A DNA stretch of 64,000 nucleotides from Pseudolabrys sp. (GTDB lineage: Bacteria; Pseudomonadota; Alphaproteobacteria; Rhizobiales; Xanthobacteraceae). The stretch is taken from positions 62,001-126,000 of the forward strand of contig JAFIGS010000004.1 in assembly GCA_017849615.1 (NCBI GenBank). Direction: 5' to 3'. Under the pieces are notes generated by a model. It saw nothing but the letters and a program-made list of their open reading frames with translations, was not told the DNA's origin and made no database searches. Positions 62,238 through 64,000 of this stretch are shown here, one piece after another. Position 1 is the first letter of the stretch, and each line of letters opens with the position of its first letter. The position numbers and the translations under genes are program-made.

Positions 62238-63851
62238 ATGTTCGAGGTCGCGAACCAGCCGCCGCCGCTGGAGCCGTACAATCTCTTCGCCAGCGATACG
62301 GTGCTGCGCGAGTGCGTGACGCGCGAGCAGGCCGACTGGGCCGAGGGCGGCCTCCATGCGCTCGGCGCGACCCTCGGCAAGCCGGAGACCATCAAGCTCG
62401 GCTTCGACGCCAACAAATTCACCCCGCAACTCAGGACGCTCGATCGCTACGGCCACAGGCTCGATGAAATCGAGTTCCATCCGGCCTGGCATGAGCTGAT
62501 GGCCATCGCGCTGCGCGCCGGTCTGCATTCGAGCCCGTGGGCCAAGCCGCAGCCGGGCGCACATGTGGCCCGCGCCGCCGGCACCTACATGCTCAACCAG
62601 ATCGAGAGCGGCGTTTATTGCCCGATCGCCATGACCTACGGCTCGGTGCCGACATTGCAGCACGCGCCCGATATCGCCGCGCATTGGCTGGCCAAAGTGT
62701 ACGGCCGCGATTACGACAAGCGCTTCGTCCCGGTGCAGGGCAAGACCGCGGCGCTGCTCGGCATGGGCATGACCGAGAACCAGGGCGGCTCCGACCTGCG
62801 CACCAACACCACGCGCGCCGAAGCGGCCGGTGATGGCTCGTTCCGGCTCTTCGGCCACAAGTGGTTCATGTCGGCGCCGATGTGCGATGGCTTCCTCATC
62901 CTGGCTCAGTCCGACAAGGGCCTGAGCTGTTTCCTGATGCCGCGCTTCACGCCCGATGGCGAACGTAACGCCATCCGCATTCTTCGTCTCAAGGACAAGC
63001 TCGGCAATCGCTCCAACGCCTCGAGCGAGGTCGAGTTCGAGGGCGCTTATGCGCAGTTGATCGGCGAAGAGGGGCGCGGCATTCCGACCATCATCGAGAT
63101 GGGCAATCACACGCGGCTGGAATGCTCGGTCGGCTCATCGTCGCTGATGCGCGCCGCCGTCGTGCAGGCGATCCATCATGCGCGGCATCGCACGGCGTTC
63201 CAGAAGAAGCTGGTCGATCAGCCGCTGATGACCAATGTGCTCGCCGATCTGGCGCTGGAATGCGAGGCGGCGACCGCGCTGACGTTCCGGCTGGCGCGCG
63301 CCTATGACGAGCAGGGCGAGGTTGCGACTGTGTTCCGCCGCATCATCACGCCGGCCGCGAAGTTCTGGATCTGCAAGCGCACGCCCTTCGTCACTTTGGA
63401 GGCCATGGAAGTGCTGGGCGGCTCCGGCTACATCGAGGAGAGCGTGATGCCGCGGCTGTACCGCGAGGCGCCCGTGAACTCGATTTGGGAAGGTTCGGGC
63501 AACGTGATGTGCCTCGACGTGCTGCGTGCGCTCGGCCGCACCGCCAATGCGGCGGAGATTCTTCATGCCGAACTGAACGCACCGGGTGAGCCGCGGCTCA
63601 AGGCTTTTGCCGGTGTTCTGGAGCAAAGGCTGCTCGGCGCCGAGCGCAACGATGAAAGTCAGGCGCGGGCGCTGGTGCGCGACCTGGTGCTGGCCTTGCA
63701 GGCGGCGCTGCTGATCAGGCACGCGCCGGGTCATATCGCCGACGCATTCTGTGCATCGCGCCTCGGCGGCGCGAGCGGCGGCGCTTTCGGCATATTGCCG
63801 GGCGGCCTCGATACCCGCGCGATCGTCGAGCGGGCGGGGCCGGCGCAGTAA
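62238..63851 (+). CDS. aidB: AidB-type acyl-CoA dehydrogenase
   Basis: The start at 62238 gives 537 residues, matching E. coli AidB (541). Highly conserved stretches include 'LIGEEGRGIPTIIEMGN', 'GMGMTENQGGSDLRTNTTRA', 'ILRLKDKLGNRSNASSEVEF', 'EAMEVLGGSGYIEES' and 'APVNSIWEGSGNVMCLDVLR'. AidB is a flavoprotein of the alkylation-damage response that binds DNA and protects promoters; its acyl-CoA dehydrogenase activity is weak. No ada gene is adjacent. Confidence 0.95.
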   Translation: MFEVANQPPPLEPYNLFASDTVLRECVTREQADWAEGGLHALGATLGKPETIKLGFDANKFTPQLRTLDRYGHRLDEIEFHPAWHELMAIALRAGLHSSPWAKPQPGAHVARAAGTYMLNQIESGVYCPIAMTYGSVPTLQHAPDIAAHWLAKVYGRDYDKRFVPVQGKTAALLGMGMTENQGGSDLRTNTTRAEAAGDGSFRLFGHKWFMSAPMCDGFLILAQSDKGLSCFLMPRFTPDGERNAIRILRLKDKLGNRSNASSEVEFEGAYAQLIGEEGRGIPTIIEMGNHTRLECSVGSSSLMRAAVVQAIHHARHRTAFQKKLVDQPLMTNVLADLALECEAATALTFRLARAYDEQGEVATVFRRIITPAAKFWICKRTPFVTLEAMEVLGGSGYIEESVMPRLYREAPVNSIWEGSGNVMCLDVLRALGRTANAAEILHAELNAPGEPRLKAFAGVLEQRLLGAERNDESQARALVRDLVLALQAALLIRHAPGHIADAFCASRLGGASGGAFGILPGGLDTRAIVERAGPAQ

Positions 63852-63859
63852 GGCATCTT

Positions 63860-64000
63860 GTCCCGGACGCGGCGCAGCACCATAAGCGCGTTCACGCGCG
63901 TCTTCAACGCGCTATTGTGGTGCGCCGCAGAGCCGGGACCTTATCGAATTCTGAGATTGCGAAGGTCCCGGTTCTGCGGTGCACTGTTTCGCTACGCGAC
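63860..64000. repeat. Long inverted repeat, family C, running off the window end
   Basis: It starts GTCCCGGACGCGGCGCAGCA and has an imperfect long hairpin: 63871-63893 (CGGCGCAGCACCATAAGCGC and on) pairs with 63907-63929 (AACGCGCTATTGTGGTGCGC and on), closing with CCGGGAC at 63934-63940. A second unit with GGTCCCGG begins at 63965 and leaves the window. It is the same family as 44752-44861, 8 bp after the aidB stop. Confidence 0.8.

Overview
The window looks like chromosomal DNA of a high-GC alphaproteobacterium of the order Hyphomicrobiales (Rhizobiales), most like the Bradyrhizobium / Pseudolabrys / Xanthobacteraceae neighbourhood. I infer this from gene order (rne, amiC, mrcA and prfB close together; a desulfurase-sufBCDS-sufT-sufA cluster; peroxiredoxin, AsmA-like giant protein, tyrS and anmK together), from an Irr-type iron-control palindrome before the suf genes, from an intracellular PHB depolymerase, and from dispersed palindromic intergenic repeats. 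No phylogenetic search was possible. No tRNA, rRNA, CRISPR array or complete insertion sequence was recognised.

Layout. 0-5.4 kb: envelope and metabolic genes (DsbA-like thioredoxin, M48 protease, aminotransferase, class C beta-lactamase, glutathione transferase). 5.6-14.1 kb: PHB depolymerase, small membrane and secreted proteins, a soluble chemoreceptor with a PilZ domain, an HtrA-like protease without an export signal, and a secreted-protein gene split by an in-frame amber codon. 14.2-27.1 kb: RNase E, cell-wall amidase, PBP1A and release factor 2 (with its programmed frameshift). A 4.2-kb accessory block sits between mrcA and prfB: a polytopic membrane protein, a RhiA-like protein, a putative exported RNase A-superfamily toxin with a small overlapping gene that is probably its immunity partner, and a serine recombinase ending 5 bp before prfB. 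27.2-38.4 kb: TMEM175-like channel, YeiH transporter, small cysteine-rich protein, M23 peptidase, peroxiredoxin, AsmA-like protein, tyrS, anmK. 39.3-47.5 kb: the Fe-S assembly (SUF) cluster behind an iron-control operator, carrying a small coiled-coil ORF and palindromic repeats. 47.5-64 kb: beta-barrel-like protein, diguanylate cyclase, DEAD-box helicase, a lower-GC orphan gene for a PD-(D/E)XK nuclease-like protein, parE, DedA, Tat-exported metallo-hydrolase, argC, fatty acid desaturase and aidB.

Functional themes. Peptidoglycan and envelope maintenance (amiC, mrcA, M23, anmK, AsmA-like), Fe-S cluster biogenesis under iron control, and RNA metabolism (rne, DEAD-box helicase) make up the core. 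The accessory content is concentrated at the mrcA-prfB gap, at 53.6-55.2 kb, and around the desaturase, which is flanked by a 33-bp direct repeat of the start of aidB. The best candidate for an undescribed system is the RhiA-like / exported RNase A-like toxin / immunity cassette at 23.4-25.0 kb.
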